Origin: Mytilinidion resinicola
Taxonomy: Eukaryota; Ascomycota; Dothideomycetes; Mytilinidiales; Mytilinidiaceae
Assembly: GCF_010093595.1 (NCBI RefSeq)
Contig: NW_022985464.1
Location: 342,470 to 406,469, forward strand
Length of the DNA: 64,000 nt
Reading direction: 5' to 3'
Under the pieces are notes generated by a model that searched no databases, was not told the origin of the DNA, and saw only the letters and a program-made list of their open reading frames with translations. Shown in pieces: positions 22,028-32,083 of the stretch. Each line of letters opens with the position of its first letter. The first letter of the stretch is position 1. The translations under genes and the position numbers were made by a program.

Positions 22028-23223
22028 ATGCAGCGACCCCCAGGACCGCCAGTGCCCGGCCAGCAGCCCTCACCAGAGCAAATCCGCGCAATGCAGCAGC
22101 AGATGGCCGCCGAGGCGCAACGACGTGGAATTACCGTCCAACAATATATCGAACAACTCAAGACGCAAGCAATGCAGCAGCATCAAGCACAGCAACAGGC
22201 ACAGGCTCAACAACAAGCTGCCCAGCAGCAACAGCAGGTGCCCATAAAGCCAGGACCCCCCAATCCCGCCGCACTCGCTGTGGCAGGCTTCCTGCGCTCG
22301 CAAGACTTGAAACTGAGGACTTGTTTGTTGGATGAAAAGCGGAAGGACATGTTCAGAGGTATGCCCTCTTATACAAACTTGAAAATGGCGATTCACTTAC
22401 ACCTACAACAGTCAAACGAGCCATTCGCGCCCTTCAGTCCCCCGCCTACGAAAAAGCCCGGGAAAAAAACACCCTCCTCCCTGAGGTGAAAGACCGACAA
22501 ACTGCCGAGAACGCCTTCAAGCTCCTCCCAATGTCCCTTCTTGCGCTCCGCGTCTCGAAAGTCGATCCTAGCGCCGGCCACGAAGGCCACGGCCACGCGA
22601 AGACCAAGCGCGTCAAAGGCCTCTGGACAGTCCGCGTGGAGCAGCACCAAGAAGCCAACGACGACCACCACTATGTCTGGCTATACGAGGGATCACAATG
22701 GAAGCAGAAGTTGTACGCCCTGAGCGCACTGATCGTGGTCATCGCCGTGGTAATGTTCCCGCTGTGGCCACTGATCATGCGACAGGGAGTGTGGTATCTT
22801 AGTATGGGCGCGCTGGGACTGATCGGACTGTTTTTCGGAATGGCTATCTTCAGACTCATCCTGTTTGTGATCACGATGTTTGCGATCCCCCCCGGCTTGT
22901 GGCTGTACCCGAACTTGTTCGAGGATGTGGGATTCTTTGATTCTTTCAAGCCATTCTATGGATGGCAGGAGGTGAGATTCAAAGCAGAGTCGCCCTAGAC
23001 TTGCTGATATTGACAATCGCTACAGGACAAGAAGGCTAAGAGGCCCAAGAAGTCGAAGAAGGGGGCTAATGGCAAGGCCGCCCCTGGATCCGAATCCGCA
23101 GAGACTGCCGCGCCTGTCACCGCGGCACCTGTCACGACACCTCAAGCTACGGGCACTGTTCCTGCTGGTACCGCCACTAAGCGCGTGCTGCACGCTCGTG
23201 TTGAGGAGGCCGACGATGAATAG
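22028..23223 (+). CDS. SEC62: ER translocation complex subunit Sec62
   Basis: Subunit of the Sec62/63 complex for post-translational import through the Sec61 channel. Exons 22028-22358, 22412-22971, 23026-23223; 362 aa. The N-terminus is Gln-rich (residues 12-75, largely CAG/CAA), followed by the conserved cytosolic domain (FLRSQDLKLRTCLLDEKR, FKRA-type helix, VWLYEGSQWKQKLYA). Two transmembrane helices follow with a short loop (LSALIVVIAVVMFPLWPLI and an adjacent longer hydrophobic block). The NLFEDVGFFDSFKPFYGW motif and a Lys/Ala-rich tail complete it. Confidence 0.95.
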
Positions 23224-23634
23224 GACCGGAAGACCCCCCTATCGTCATTAGCGGTGCATTTGATTCATTAGCGTACGAGCATGGTCGGATAGGGTCTTGA
23301 GGCAAGACCGTTGCACTGGTGCAACGTCATTTGAAACCTCACTAGTTCGCAATGCATGGAAGATAGGGACTTCAATTTGATGCACATGGACGGCGTTCAT
23401 AGGTCGTCTCTCGGGAAAGTATCCGTAGTGTATTATACCATCTTTCGTTTGGAAACTTTCTATTTCGAGAAACTTTGGATGAGTTCCGCCTACTAAGGAG
23501 GCCATTTACTTGAGGTTTCGGTTTCTAGTGATGATATCCTCCTCGACGTCAATTGGTTTTCCACGTTATCATCTTTCGTCTATGGTTCGATTGACTGAAT
23601 CATAAGACAGCGTCATGACCAAGGTGTCCTCAAA
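23224..23634. other. Intergenic region
   Basis: 411 bp between the SEC62 stop and the HET remnant stop. A reverse-strand open frame (23,248-23,505) is unrecognised and not called. Confidence 0.4.
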
Positions 23635-24801
23635 TCAACAAAACGTCCTCAAGGAACATATCGAGAGGGGGGACCATCTCGAGTTCTCATCACTGTAAAG
23701 AAAGCCCATGCCAACTCTTTTGTAAACGTAACAGCTCTTGGAAACACCATCTCCTGAAATCAGATGCTCTGCTACTTCAACACGTTTGAGGACCAATCCG
23801 AAGTTATGAAACTCTGCCCCATTAGCTCGCTTTATTGGACGGCTCGCCAGGAGAATGAAGCGCAGAGTCATCCCGGCCGATATGAAGGAGTCCGGCGAAG
23901 TGATCAATACATCTGGATGAAACCCTCCGACACGCATGTCTGGGGGAAAATCGGGATGTATCTGCTCCGCTAGACGTAAACGATATTGTGAGCTAGCCTG
24001 TTCTCCGATTTCGTCGAGAGTAGCACCATGAGGCAACTTGAACGGTATCAACTTTCCGCGCATTTTGATAGAACCTCCCGCAACCGTGCCGTGTGGGTCA
24101 GATGAGCTTAGGTGACAACCAGCCTCGAGGATTTGTAATTCGCTGTCAAGTAAGTCGTACTCATTTCTAACGTAGCAAGAAATCGAATCGCCTTCTATAG
24201 AAGCCCAGGACCAAGACGACGGGTTCGAGACAGGTCTCTGTGAAGGTCTAGAACGACGGCCCGAATGTTCTCTCGGCTCCCACAGCAAAGAAAAAGGGAG
24301 ATCTGATTCCCAGTGGCCTGTCAGGTATTTACCCAAATGGCCTTTGAACATGGAAGCCAGACTAGATACGGCAGGAAATCTGTCCCAGTCGTAGCTGAGC
24401 TTTCGCAACGAGTATCTCTCCACTAAATAATACCATAGATTCGAAACCAGAGACTATTCAGACCTCAGTTCCTCCCAGGAGCTTGCCAGCCCACCGAGTT
24501 CGTGGAGTGTCAGCTGCATGGTTGCAAAGTGTTCTCTTAAAGTGCTTGAATCGTCCAGACTCCGTCCACGGCACTCACAATAAAGGCCGTCGTTACAATC
24601 CCAAACCAGCGAATCTCTAGTAAAATGGACGAAACGGGGTGCAAGCAGCTGTTCCTGGAACGTCCATCCTCTGGATAACAGTGGATGATCGTCAAGACCG
24701 AAGTCAGCTTCTTCATGATTCGAAGCAATACGGACGAAGACCTGGAATAACCGACCGTTGATCGTCTTAGATATCTTGTGCATTGGGGGCGAGAGAAGCA
24801 T
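23635..24801 (-). pseudogene. Decayed HET-domain (heterokaryon incompatibility) gene
   Basis: Two reverse-strand segments in the same frame: 24801-24457 with the HET hallmark RGWTFQEQLLAPRFVHFT, and 24453-23635 with LVERYSLRKLSYDWDRFPAV and WSWASIEG, the standard C-terminal part of HET proteins. They are separated only by a TAG at 24454-24456; no usable intron removes it. TAG for CAG fits C-to-T RIP. The N-terminal HET block (usually YxxLSYCWG...CINQD) is missing upstream. The gene is divergent from the NACHT-ankyrin gene, another allorecognition-type family. Confidence 0.82.
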
Positions 24802-25463
24802 TCCATACTATCCTCCAGCCGAGTGTGTCGCACCATGGGTTAAGAAGGAATTTTGAAAGATCGATGCCATCTTTGATGCTTCTCGAGGCCAGTCTTCGAG
24901 GTCTCCTTGAATAATACATACCTAATCGACCTTATCGAGAAAACCAGCAAGTCAGCAAATCCTCAGCACATTCGGTCAGGGTCCACTCGCTCTGCTTAGT
25001 ATCAGGATTTATTACAGCATTAAAGGAAAAGCATAGCTGTTTCCTTAGGTAAATTCATAGATATATGTAAGGTAGGCAATAACCTTGCGGTTAGATCATG
25101 GCTCCTCATCCACAACTGGCTCTTTATCCCAAACGGGCTTTCTCGTTTCAAATGGGCTCCTCGTCTCAAACGGGCTTCTTATCCCAAGCTGGCCTTCCGC
25201 CCCACTGGCATCATAGTGGCGTTGAAAACGCACAGACCCTCGGATTGCCAGTTTTTGTGATCGGGCGCCTAACGCGCGACAGTAAAGAGGCAGAGCCAGC
25301 TGAATTTGTCGAACTTGCCAACGCGAACCTCCAAAGCAATTCACAACAGTCTATCTATAATTCCTCCCTCCTTCAGCTTCATTTATTTTGAGACATTTCA
25401 ATATTTGCAACACACAGTTCAGCTTTGTCCGCTGCAGAAGTGCCCTCGGGCTTCGCATTGAGG
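24802..25463. other. Region between HET remnant and NLR-like gene
   Basis: 662 bp with no recognised gene except possible HET remains next to 24,840. It contains the short tandem array at 25,100-25,206. Confidence 0.45.
25100..25206. repeat. Six imperfect 18-19 bp tandem repeats
   Basis: Units beginning GGCT/GGCC (cores such as GGGCTTCTTATCCCAA) start at 25100, 25118, 25136, 25155, 25173 and 25191. They lie about 260 bp upstream of the NLR-like ATG. Confidence 0.75.
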
Positions 25464-28400
25464 ATGCGCAAGCGTGACTTGCTGCTGCCTAGGCGTTTTC
25501 GGCCCAACTCTGGAATTTCCAACGCATCGCAAGCCCCGTCATCCGCGGTTCAACTAACGACACCATCGGTTACACCATCCGCATCCTCTACGCAGAGCCT
25601 GCAGGGAACCTCTACGACTACAGTAGCGTCTGCGAACGGAGCTCTTGAGCTAGCGATTCAGAGACACCTAGATAAGATCACAGATGCCGAAAAGGAAGCC
25701 TTTCGAGAAGCCTCGAAAACCATCGATGAAGAAAACCTACTCTCAAAGGCTCGGGCGTGTGACGATGCCCATAAACAGAGATCATCATTCCGACCCCAAG
25801 CTGAGCGCCTCGCGAAGTTCCTAAACCTGCTTAATCGATTTATGGGAGGCATCGCCATTGGCATACAGGCGTATCCGGAAATTTCCTCTCTTGTCGTTGG
25901 CGCGGTACGGATTGTCATCGATCTAGCCATTGACTTTGTGGACTTCTTCAGCAAATTGGCTGACATGCTTTGTCAATTTGAAGATTACCTCGAACCGCTT
26001 GCAGATTTCGCGAAAGCATCCCAAGACTCTGTGCCCGTGCAGAAAACGGTCGCTAACGTCTACGGCGATCTACTGGATTTCTGCCAGAAGGCGCGCCGTG
26101 TCTTCGTGGACACCAACGGAAACAAACGAAAATGGACGTCGTGGAGATTGTTCATGCGGCAACAGTGGGAGCCGTTTGAGACCGGATTCGGTCCTATCAA
26201 AATAAATATGCAGCATCATCTAGATGTTTTGCGCCTTGCCGGCCAAGCACTGCAATTACGCAACGACCGAGAAGCTACGCAAGAACGCCGACGTAAGTCA
26301 TCTTAAAGCCTAGGAGCTTTTTCTATTGGAAAAACTTTTGTGTAACACCGTCATAGAAATGGAGAGGGAAAGCTTCTTGGACTGGATATCTAAGGTCGAC
26401 TTTGAGAAGGTTCACGATGGTATCTACGCAAAGAAGCATAGAGGTACTGGTGATTGGTTAATTCAAAAGGAGGAGTTTCAGACTTGGTTTAGCAGCTCAA
26501 AGTCCTCCTTGTTATGGTGTCATGGAAAGCGTGAGTACCACCCAAGGCTTTATTCAATGTAATATGCTTACTAGAACTAGCTGGTGCCGGAAAATCGGTA
26601 CTTGCGTAAGTTAATCGGTCTTATCATACTCCATTTAGATTGACTAATAGAGCTATAGATCAAATGTCTTAGAACACATTACTGCCAAATGTGCTTTAGA
26701 CGAAAATGTCGCTATCTGTTTCGCTTACTACAACTACCGGACTCCGCAGGACTACTCCCAGATAGCAGCGGCTTTGATTAAGCAACTTTGTCGAAGCAAA
26801 GACACTATACCTCCTAGGCTGCTGAAGTTCAAGCGTGACTCACTCAGCTCTTCGACAGCTAGCACGCAAGAGTCATTCATCATGCTTACTAAGGAGTTGA
26901 ACTTTAAGGAGGTATACGTGGTTGTTGATGCGCTGGACGAGTGTCCTCAGCGCGAAAGACATCATATAATCGGTTTTCTCACGGAGGTAACAAAAGCTCT
27001 GCAATGCGCGAAAATTTTCATTACAAGTAGGAGAGAGTCTGATATTGTGCGCGCATTTGAAGAGAGTAGCACACCCACAGTCCAGATTCAAGCAGAGAAC
27101 GTTGCAGCAGACATCGAGGCCTACGTTCGAAGCGAAGTAAAGATGCTCCGGAAGGGCTATTACGGGAAGAGACTCTATGTGACCAGCAATATTCTCGAAG
27201 CGAGGATTATTCAAGTCTTGACTAAGAGAGCAGATGGGATGTAAGTGATGGCCTTAAACCAGACTAACTCAGCCCACTAATCATAAAATAGGTTCCTTTG
27301 GGTTAATCTACAATTGGAGAGCCTATGTCGAATCAGCGAGGCACAGAAAGACCGACTGGTCGACGCTGCACTAGACACTCTTCCACAGGGTCTCGATGAA
27401 ACATACACTCGAATCTTGGAGCGAATCGACGACCAAGCGGAGCACATGAAAGAACTAGCGCTCAACTGTCTTATGTGGATAGTTTACGCCAAAAGACCTC
27501 TGACAACTCAAGAGTTACAACTTGCAGTTGCACTTGCACTTGCGACAGATGTTAGCTGCCAAAGCCAAACGGACATAGAGGTACACAAGGTCGAGGTTCT
27601 CCTTGCATCCTGTGGTAACCTGATTGTGGAGGAAAACAATACAATCCTGCCGGTCCACTACTCAGTCCAAGAGTTCTTTACGATGCGCCCCGGCAAAACG
27701 ACTCGGCGACGCATCCAGGAGAGCATTTCAGATCCAGGTTTTGTGCACACAAGGCTTGCCAGCATTTGTCTAAGATATATTCAACCTGGAACGTTGACTG
27801 AACCGTGTAGTCATTGGACAGATCTTTACTCTCGAATGTCGGATGCCACACTTCTATCATATGCGGCTCACTACTTTGACTATCATCTTTCGCATGGTAA
27901 ACCTCTTCCTACGGATATCCTACAACTCGTGGAAGGTCTTCTTCGCCAAAGCGGGCCCTTCTTTGCTGCGATTCTCCAGATAAGATATCTTCAGGATCCG
28001 TTCAATGACCACAACATTGTTCTGGACTTCGACCCAGTCTCCTTCGTTGTTTCAGCCGATACAATTATATACGGAACCCATCTCTTTGAGATAGATCATA
28101 TCCGAACGCGTTTGCTGGGTCGTACATTACCTAAGTTTGCATTACATCAAGCGACCTCTGCCGGGTTACTTAATGTGGTTGAGCGATTGATAGAGCAAGG
28201 GTGCGATATCGACGAGAGAGATGGAAAGGGTGCCAGTCCGATGCACTCTGCGTCCATACGAGGCCACACAGCCACCGTTGAGCTGCTACTAGGCAATGGC
28301 GCCGACGTCAACGCGCAAGGAGGAGGCTACGGCAGCGCGCTCCAGGCAGCCTCGCGGGGAGGCCACACAGCCACCGTTGAGCTGCTACTAGGCAATGGCG

Positions 28401-29709
28401 CCGACATCAACGCGCAAGGAGGAGGCTACGGCAACGTGCTCCAGGCACCCTCACAGGGAGGCCACACAGCCACCGTTGAGCTGCTACTAGGCAATGGCGC
28501 CGACGTCAACGCGCAAGGAGGATACTACGGCAACGCGCTCCAGGCAGCCTCTACAGGAGGCCACACAGCCACCGTTAAGCTGCTGCTAGGCAATGGCGCC
28601 AACGTCAACGCGCAAGGAGGATACTACGGCAGCGCGCTCCAGGCAGCCTCGCAGGGAGGCCATACAGCCACCGTTGAGCTGCTGCTAGGCAATGGCGCCG
28701 ACATCAACGCGCAAGGAGGATACTACGGCAACGCGCTCCAGGCAGCATCAGAGGATGGCCACACGGTCATTGTTGAGCTGCTGCTAGGCAATGGCGCCGA
28801 CGTCAACGCGCAAGGAGAGTACGGCAACGCGCTCCAGGCAGCCTCGTGGAGAGGCCACACGGCCATTGTTGAGCTGCTGCTAGGCAATGGCGCCGACGTC
28901 AACGCGCAAGGAGGATACTACGGCAACGCGCTCCAGGCAGCCTCGCAGGGAGGCCACACAGCTACCGTTGAGCTGCTACTAGGCAATGGTGCCGACGTCA
29001 ACGCGCAAGGAGGATACTACGGCAGCGCGCTCCAGGCAGCCTCGCAGGGAGGTCACATAGCCACCGTTGAGCTGCTACTAGGCAATGGCGCCGACGTTAA
29101 CGCGCAAGGAGGATATTACGGCAGCGCGCTCCAGGCAGCCTCTAGAGAAGGCCACACAGCCACCGTTGAGCTGCTGCTAGGCAATGACGCCGACGTCAAC
29201 GCGCAAGGAGGNNNNNNNNNNNNNNNNNNNNNNNNNNNNNNNNNNNNNNNNNNNNNNNNNNNNNNNNNNNNNNNNNNNNNNNNNNNNNNNNNNNNNNNNN
29301 NNNNNNNNNNNNNNNNNNNNNNNNNNNNNNNNNNNNNNNNNNNNNNNNNNNNNNNNNNNNNNNNNNNNNNNNNNNNNNNNNNNNNNNNNNNNNNNNNNNN
29401 NNNNNNNNNNNNNNNNNNNNNNNNNNNNNNNNNNNNNNNNNNNNNNNNNNNNNNNNNNNNNNNNNNNNNNNNNNNNNNNNNNNNNNNNNNNTCAACGCGC
29501 AAGGAGGATACTACGGCAACGCGCTCCAGGCAGCCTCTAGAGAAGGCCACTCGGCCATTGTTGAGCTGCTGCTAGGCAATGGCGCCGACGTCAACGCGCA
29601 AGGAGGATGCTACGGCAACGCGCTCCAGGCAGCCTCGCAGGGAGGCTACTCGGCCATTGTTGAGCTGCTGCTAAGTAAGGGCGCTATAAGGCTAAGTACT
29701 AGTCTATAA
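25464..29709 (+). CDS. NACHT-ankyrin STAND protein (fungal NLR-like), interrupted by assembly gap
   Basis: Five exons: 25464-26292, 26357-26530, 26581-26605, 26659-27240, 27292-29709; all phases agree. The N-terminal alpha-helical domain (about residues 60-276, RFMGGIAIGIQAYPEISSLV) resembles the DUF7708-type regions preceding fungal NACHT domains. The NACHT domain has Walker A PGAGKS alone on 25-nt exon 3, Walker B-like VYVVVDALDECP, and IFITSRRE. A winged-helix-like stretch follows (ELALNCLMWIVYAKRPLTTQELQLAVALA), then ankyrin repeats of 33 residues, nearly identical to each other, to the stop at 29707. Fungal STAND proteins of this type are implicated in self/non-self recognition. An upstream TTG-started frame was ignored; the first in-frame ATG is 25464. 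The 280-N gap breaks the frame by one base (see findings). Confidence 0.88.
28262..29690 (+). repeat. Near-identical 99-bp ankyrin repeat array
   Basis: About ten units precede the gap and about two and a half follow it; consensus GHTATVELLLGNGADVNAQG plus GYYGNALQAASQG. One unit (starting about 28,757) is 96 bp. Differences cluster at the two or three residues after LQAAS (RG, QG, TG, ED, WR, RE) and at the GHTAT turn (HTVI, HTAI, HIAT, HSAI, YSAI). Most other changes are silent or absent. Confidence 0.95.
29212..29491. other. Assembly gap (280 N)
   Basis: A run of 280 N inside the ankyrin array. By repeat periodicity the true distance should be 83 + 99k bases; k=2 gives 281. Confidence 0.99.
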
Positions 29710-30591
29710 GTCAAGTTATTTTCGGGTATTGGAAGCAAAGTTGTCTACCACCTCCCCACCCGCCTCCGTCCCTTACAGCCTGCTATATATACTTTTCTAT
29801 ATAGATAGGTTCAGCTTTTCAATTTAGATTGTTTCGAAATATACTGCTTAGAAATATGCTACTTTAAAATATGCTGCTTGGAAATACTTAGGTACATGTA
29901 CGTTGCATAGACAATTCTGTATATCTTCTTTTCTCTAGAGTAAAGTAGGATTTCGGCGCTCTTTAGCGCCACTCGGGAATGCTAGCAGGGAGGGCCGCCG
30001 ACCCGCTGAGGCTACCCTCTTGTGAGCTCAAACTGTGATAAGAGAATATCCTCATGTACCGTAGCGAATCACGTGCCTTGAGTTGTGACGCTTTAGAAAA
30101 AATAGAACATGGTTCGTTTATTGTAAGCTTGAACCGTGTCGAGCTATATACTCAGTTTTCAGGTAATTCTAGTCAGTTTCCTTGACCTCCGTCCTTAGAA
30201 TAGAGTCCAAGGCGTTTAAATCCATCGATCTCCCTCCACTAGTTGTAGTGTACTGCAACCAGCGGATATAGCCGAGTGGTGTTTAGATCTGTAATTAACA
30301 TCGAAACCTCACCCCCAACGTTGACGCCATGCTCATGATTTAGCACCCAGGGAATCGGCCTGCTCGTATTGGTAGTCTTCAACATCGTTGGGCATGATAC
30401 TGCTCTCGCTTTTGTACTAGCGAAGGAAAAAATATACTACTATCCTGAGTCTGGTTGACTAGCTATCCTGCTGGATCGCTTTCTGGTCGCCCTCCACGCA
30501 GGTCGATTCCCAGCATGTTGTTGGACTTTAATCTCGGAAATTCCTTCCACTTCGTTTGGTGAGTGCTGAATGTAATCTCAGCAAAGATCTC
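29710..30591. other. AT-rich intergenic region
   Basis: 882 bp after the NLR-like gene up to the UTP6 stop. No coding frame recognised. A tRNA-like 5' half occurs at 30,262 but does not fold as a tRNA. Confidence 0.45.
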
Positions 30592-31938
30592 TCAGACTTT
30601 TTGCATTTGTGTAATCAAATTCGTTAAGAAGGCAGCGTCGTCCGCTCTACCTTCTTTCCGGAGGACCGCTGCAAGTTCTACAAGCGCATTTGGGTTTTCT
30701 TCTCCCATGATTCGGCAGAACTTCCGTAGTGACGAGGAGAGAACCTTCTGGATCCCGGAGTCCGTGATTTCCCCACTCCGTACCAGGGGTAGGATCCACT
30801 GTATAGCGCACCTCAGCAGCGGCTGCTTGCTCTCCGGCATTGCTCCTAGTGAGGTGTTGAGGTGATCAAGCGCATGTCCAAGAGCGCTCGCAAAATCAGG
30901 GGAGGTCTCTGGTACGCCTATGAGAGGTGCTCGGAACTCGCACATCGCAGTAGCAGCGCTCTTCGGAGATGTCTGGCGGAGATAATCGAGCACATGGGAC
31001 AGGATTTTCCGCACGCAGGCAACCGTAGAAGCATCGAAGTCGTTAAACATGGTGAAGAACTCCTCGGCAAAGCTTGCATTATTCCTGAACTCGTTCATTG
31101 CAGTGTCGAAAACGGCGAGCGGGATCGCACCCGAGAGTGCGGGGGATGAAGCCAGATTTTGTAATGCGGTCTGATCCACAGCATCGGTAGTGGCAAGACT
31201 CGGATTGATGTCTTCGGCCGTGAGAGAGGGCAAAACAATCATATCCTCTGTATCCTCCTGGGCCTGGCTTTTCGTGGCCGGATCGGCGTCAAGTCCTAGA
31301 ATCTTCCTTCGGGTCGCAATCTTTGCAATATAGTTCATTTCCAGCCTTGCCCATTGAATCCACATGATCTTTGAGTGTTTGCAGAACCGCAATCCCCGCT
31401 GCATATAGCTCCTCGCATTCGTGTAATCCGCCTGGGTATCTACCGAGTAGCGCGCCGCGTAAATCCATAGCTCCGGTTTGGCTGGGTGCAGTCGTAGTAA
31501 ACTCGCAAGAATATCATTGAGTTTCTTGAAGGCCTTCTCTTTCCGCGCAAACTCGATATACTGCATCCAGAGCCCGATGTCGGTGGGGAACTTTCGCGTT
31601 CCACGTTGTAGAATGAAGAAGATGTGCTTCTGGCCTGTGAATCCGGGGACTTTGACGCCTAATCTCTTAACTCTGTGTTTCCGGAGCGCTTCAAGGTTCA
31701 TCTCGTATTCGGCATATCGAGCATAGTCGGAGGCGTGCGAGCCGCGCGAATTGATGGTGTGTTCGAAGCCGGAGCGCTTCTTTGCGATTGAAGTGATTTC
31801 ATCCTGGGAATTGTCAGGAATGCGGAACAAATGGGGCGTTGAACATACTCTTGTGAAGATTTTCTTGACCTCGAGCTCGCGCAGCTCGGGAACTGACTGT
31901 TCCAAGAAAAAACGCGCCTTATCTGCAGCGTTCGCCAT
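30592..31938 (-). CDS. UTP6: U3 snoRNP-associated protein Utp6
   Basis: SSU-processome (UtpB) subunit needed for 18S rRNA maturation. Exons 31938-31849 and 31803-30592; 433 aa. Starts MANAADKARFFLEQSVPELR. The 45-nt intron (GTATGT...CTGAC...CAG) has no stop and is a multiple of three, so it also reads as 15 extra residues, but removing it joins KKIFTR to DEITSIAKKR as the family requires. HAT (half-a-TPR) repeats follow: YARYAEYEMNLEALRKHRVKRL, IGLWMQYIEFARKEKAF, PELWIYAARYSVD and KIMWIQWARLEMNYI. Divergent from NOC4 with 145 bp between starts. Confidence 0.93.
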   Translation of the reverse strand: MANAADKARFFLEQSVPELRELEVKKIFTRVCSTPHLFRIPDNSQDEITSIAKKRSGFEHTINSRGSHASDYARYAEYEMNLEALRKHRVKRLGVKVPGFTGQKHIFFILQRGTRKFPTDIGLWMQYIEFARKEKAFKKLNDILASLLRLHPAKPELWIYAARYSVDTQADYTNARSYMQRGLRFCKHSKIMWIQWARLEMNYIAKIATRRKILGLDADPATKSQAQEDTEDMIVLPSLTAEDINPSLATTDAVDQTALQNLASSPALSGAIPLAVFDTAMNEFRNNASFAEEFFTMFNDFDASTVACVRKILSHVLDYLRQTSPKSAATAMCEFRAPLIGVPETSPDFASALGHALDHLNTSLGAMPESKQPLLRCAIQWILPLVRSGEITDSGIQKVLSSSLRKFCRIMGEENPNALVELAAVLRKEGRADDAAFLTNLITQMQKV

Positions 31939-32083
31939 TGTCGGTGAGGTTGTGAGAGTGTAGTGGTGACTTGAACTTTTTAATGTGGGGAATGACTTCG
32001 CCAAGATTTCGCTCCCGAAGTTTTTTGGACCTTGATCTTCAACACTACTTCACGTCTGCACAACTGTCAGTGCCAGGAAGACC
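31939..32083. promoter_or_regulatory. Shared 145-bp UTP6 / NOC4 promoter
   Basis: The whole interval between two divergent SSU-assembly genes. It contains AACTTTTT at 31974-31981 and AAGTTTTTT at 32018-32026, in opposite orientations. Confidence 0.6.

Noticed and set aside
25425..25463. Earlier start for the NLR-like protein
   Set aside because: The upstream frame begins with TTG, not ATG; the first in-frame ATG is 25464.
30262..30330. tRNA-like 5' sequence (GCGGATATAGCCGAGTGGT)
   Set aside because: It resembles an acceptor/D arm, but no anticodon stem, correctly spaced T arm or matching 3' acceptor follows.
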